Positions 4,426 to 5,981 of a stretch of 5,981 nt of DNA are shown here, in pieces. The DNA lies in contig DKXC01000079.1 of NCBI GenBank assembly GCA_002492045.1, forward strand, positions 517-6,497, written 5' to 3'. Within the stretch, counting starts at the first letter, position 1, and every line of letters begins with the position of its first letter. Below the pieces are notes generated by a model. The model saw nothing but the letters and a program-made list of their open reading frames with translations, had not been told where the DNA came from and ran no database searches. The stretch is from Micrococcaceae bacterium UBA7136 (GTDB taxonomy: Bacteria; Actinomycetota; Actinomycetes; Actinomycetales; Micrococcaceae). A program made the position numbers and the translations under genes.

Positions 4426-5904
4426 GTGACTGATTCCAAGACCTTTGCCGATTATGGCTTGAGCCAGCATTTTGCCCAGGCCCTGGCAGACCGGGGCATT
4501 ACCCAGCCCTTCCCTATTCAGGCTTTGACCCTGCCGGTGGCTTTGACGGGCCAGGATATTATTGGCCAGGCTAAGACCGGCACCGGTAAGACCCTGGGCT
4601 TTGGCCTGCCTGCCTTGGAGCTGCTGGTGACCCCGGCTTCTGAGGGCTTTGAGGCTCTTCCTTCCCCTGGCGCCCCCCAGGCCCTGATTATTGTGCCTAC
4701 CCGCGAGTTGGCTATTCAGGTGGGCGAGGATTTGGCGCCTTTGGCGGCTTCTGCTTCGGCCAGGGTGGCTACTCTCTATGGTGGCCGCCCCTATGAGAGC
4801 CAGGTCAAGGAGCTTAAGCGCGGGGTTGAGCTGGTGGTGGGTACCCCTGGCCGCCTGATTGATCTTTGGCGGCAGAAGTACCTGGATCTTTCTCAGGTGA
4901 AGCTGGTGGTCTTGGATGAGGCCGATGAGATGCTGGATTTGGGTTTCTTGCCCGATGTAGAGCGGATTCTTTCTGCCCTGCCTTCGCAGCGGCAGACCAT
5001 GCTTTTTTCGGCTACTATGCCTGGCCCGGTTTTGACCATGGCCCGCCGTTATATGAGCCAGCCTATGCATATTCAGGCTGAGTCTGGCCAGCAGGAGACT
5101 GCTACTAAGGCTTCGATTAGCCAGATTATTTACCGGGCTCACCCTTTGGATAAGGATGAGCTGGTGGGCCGGATTTTGCAGGCTGAGGGCCGGGGCCGGA
5201 CGGTTATTTTTACGAAGACTAAGCGGTCTGCTGCCCGCCTGGCTGAGGAGCTGGAGCAGCGGGGTTTTGCGGCTGGGGCCTTGCATGGTGATTTGAACCA
5301 GGTGGCTCGTGAGCAGGCTTTGGAGGCTTTCCGTCAGGGCCGGGTGGATATTCTGGTGGCTACTGATGTGGCTGCTCGCGGTATTGACGTGGATGATGTT
5401 ACCCATGTCATTAATTTCCAGTGCCCGGATGACGAGAAGACCTACCTGCACCGGGTGGGCCGGACGGGCCGGGCCGATAAGGAGGGTACTGCCGTTACCC
5501 TGGTGGATTGGGAGGATGTTCCCCGCTGGAAGCTCATTAATAAGGCCCTTGATTTGGGGGTTGATGAGCCGGTAGAGACTTATTCTTCTTCTCCGCATCT
5601 GTTCAGTGATCTTGATATTCCGGCTGGCACTAAGGGACGTTTGAAGTCTACTGCGCCCCGTCAGCGGCGGGAGCGGGATGTTGCTTCGGGTGACCGGCGG
5701 ACTTCTTCGTCTGCTGGCCGTGGACGTTCTTCGGACCGTCGCCGGTCTGCTGGGGATGGCGGGCAGGAGCAAGCTCCTCGCCGCCGTCGCCGCCGGGTGG
5801 TTTCTGAGGCCGAGGGCAACCCGGCTGGGCAGGAGCAGGGCCGGGAGCAGGCTCCTAGGCGTCGCCGCCGCCGGGTTCGGCCTAAGCCTTCTAGCCAGGA
5901 CTAA
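4426..5904 (+). CDS. DEAD-box ATP-dependent RNA helicase (RhlE-like)
   Basis: An ATP-driven RNA helicase of 492 residues, expected to act in RNA remodelling, decay or ribosome assembly. All motifs are present in order: Q motif around GITQPFPIQ, motif I AKTGTGKT (49-56), Ia PTRELA, Ib TPGR, II DEAD (164-167), III SAT (195-197), IV VIFTKTK, V ATDVAARGID and VI HRVGRTGR (342-349). The two RecA-like domains end near residue 385. The remaining roughly 100 residues are a low-complexity, very basic tail rich in Arg, Ser, Gly and Gln, ending in two EQAPRRRRRRV blocks (448-458 and 474-484), likely an RNA-binding extension. An in-frame TTG at 4420 would add two residues, but the ribosome binding site favours GTG 4426. 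Closely follows DUF3107; the terminator 31 nt after the stop ends the unit. The gene name is left blank because RhlE, CsdA/DeaD and other types cannot be separated securely here. Confidence 0.95.
   Translation: MTDSKTFADYGLSQHFAQALADRGITQPFPIQALTLPVALTGQDIIGQAKTGTGKTLGFGLPALELLVTPASEGFEALPSPGAPQALIIVPTRELAIQVGEDLAPLAASASARVATLYGGRPYESQVKELKRGVELVVGTPGRLIDLWRQKYLDLSQVKLVVLDEADEMLDLGFLPDVERILSALPSQRQTMLFSATMPGPVLTMARRYMSQPMHIQAESGQQETATKASISQIIYRAHPLDKDELVGRILQAEGRGRTVIFTKTKRSAARLAEELEQRGFAAGALHGDLNQVAREQALEAFRQGRVDILVATDVAARGIDVDDVTHVINFQCPDDEKTYLHRVGRTGRADKEGTAVTLVDWEDVPRWKLINKALDLGVDEPVETYSSSPHLFSDLDIPAGTKGRLKSTAPRQRRERDVASGDRRTSSSAGRGRSSDRRRSAGDGGQEQAPRRRRRRVVSEAEGNPAGQEQGREQAPRRRRRRVRPKPSSQD
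5767..5877 (+). repeat. In-gene duplication encoding two hexa-arginine blocks
   Basis: Units at 5767-5799 and 5845-5877 both encode EQAPRRRRRRV, 78 nt (26 codons) apart. The two copies differ at several synonymous positions (for example CAA/CAG and CGC/AGG), so the protein sequence seems to be kept by selection rather than being a very recent copy. Tract-length variation is possible here. Confidence 0.75.
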
Positions 5905-5934
5905 GGCTTGATCTCTGTTTTCTGAGCCTAGACT

Positions 5935-5970
5935 GGAGGGTCCCTGAGGTTTTTCCCTCAGGGGCCCTCC
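5935..5970 (+). terminator. Intrinsic terminator after the helicase gene
   Basis: A 15-pair stem: GGAGGG (5935-5940) with CCCTCC (5965-5970), a T-G wobble (5941/5964), and CCCTGAGG (5942-5949) with CCTCAGGG (5956-5963). The loop is TTTTTC. The downstream TTCTCTACTAT is pyrimidine-rich but not a pure T-tract. It starts 31 nt after the helicase stop. On the minus strand no T-run follows, so it mainly serves the plus-strand unit. Confidence 0.85.
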
Positions 5971-5981
5971 TTCTCTACTAT

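Noticed and set aside
4417..5772. 451-codon open frame on the minus strand opposite the helicase gene
   Set aside because: It is a by-product of the codon bias of the helicase. Its product is Leu/Arg/Gln/His-rich with no recognisable domain, and the plus strand has every DEAD-box motif.

Overview
The window looks like chromosomal DNA of a high-GC Gram-positive bacterium, most likely the family Micrococcaceae (Rothia is my best guess). The signs are a HemA that starts with the MxxFSLVA-type N-terminus and carries the GTGAYAG nucleotide-binding loop, a HemE whose N-terminal extension (DHPLK..GTADS) resembles Arthrobacter-type HemE, a TetR / DUF3107 / DEAD-box helicase cluster typical of Actinobacteria (compare Rv3208, Rv3208A and rhlE of Mycobacterium tuberculosis), and start sites that look leaderless. 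These family comparisons are from memory, not from a search.

Layout. Positions 1-755 (minus) hold the N-terminal half of a HemY/CgoX flavoprotein that runs off the left edge. Positions 771-1907 (minus) hold hemE, 15 nt upstream of hemY in the same operon. Positions 1908-2160 are a divergent regulatory region between hemE and hemA, with a perfect 15-bp palindrome near hemA, a degenerate copy near hemE, an AT-rich centre and several short repeats. Positions 2161-3462 (plus) hold hemA. A TetR-family regulator (3419-4081) starts 44 nt inside the end of hemA. After a 102-nt gap with a possible promoter and two small hairpins comes a 74-residue DUF3107 gene (4184-4408). An RhlE-like DEAD-box RNA helicase (4426-5904) follows after 17 nt, and a strong intrinsic terminator (5935-5970) closes the cluster.

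Function. HemA makes the committed precursor of tetrapyrroles, glutamate-1-semialdehyde, from glutamyl-tRNA. HemE makes coproporphyrinogen III, and HemY/CgoX oxidises it in the coproporphyrin-dependent route expected for Gram-positive bacteria. The paired operator-like sites suggest that one regulator controls entry to the pathway (hemA) and its late steps (hemE-hemY) together. The TetR protein encoded at the end of hemA is a candidate for that role, but nothing in the sequence proves it. The tetR-DUF3107-helicase block is a separate conserved actinobacterial neighbourhood that abuts the heme genes here. I saw no tRNA, rRNA, CRISPR array, insertion sequence or phage gene.
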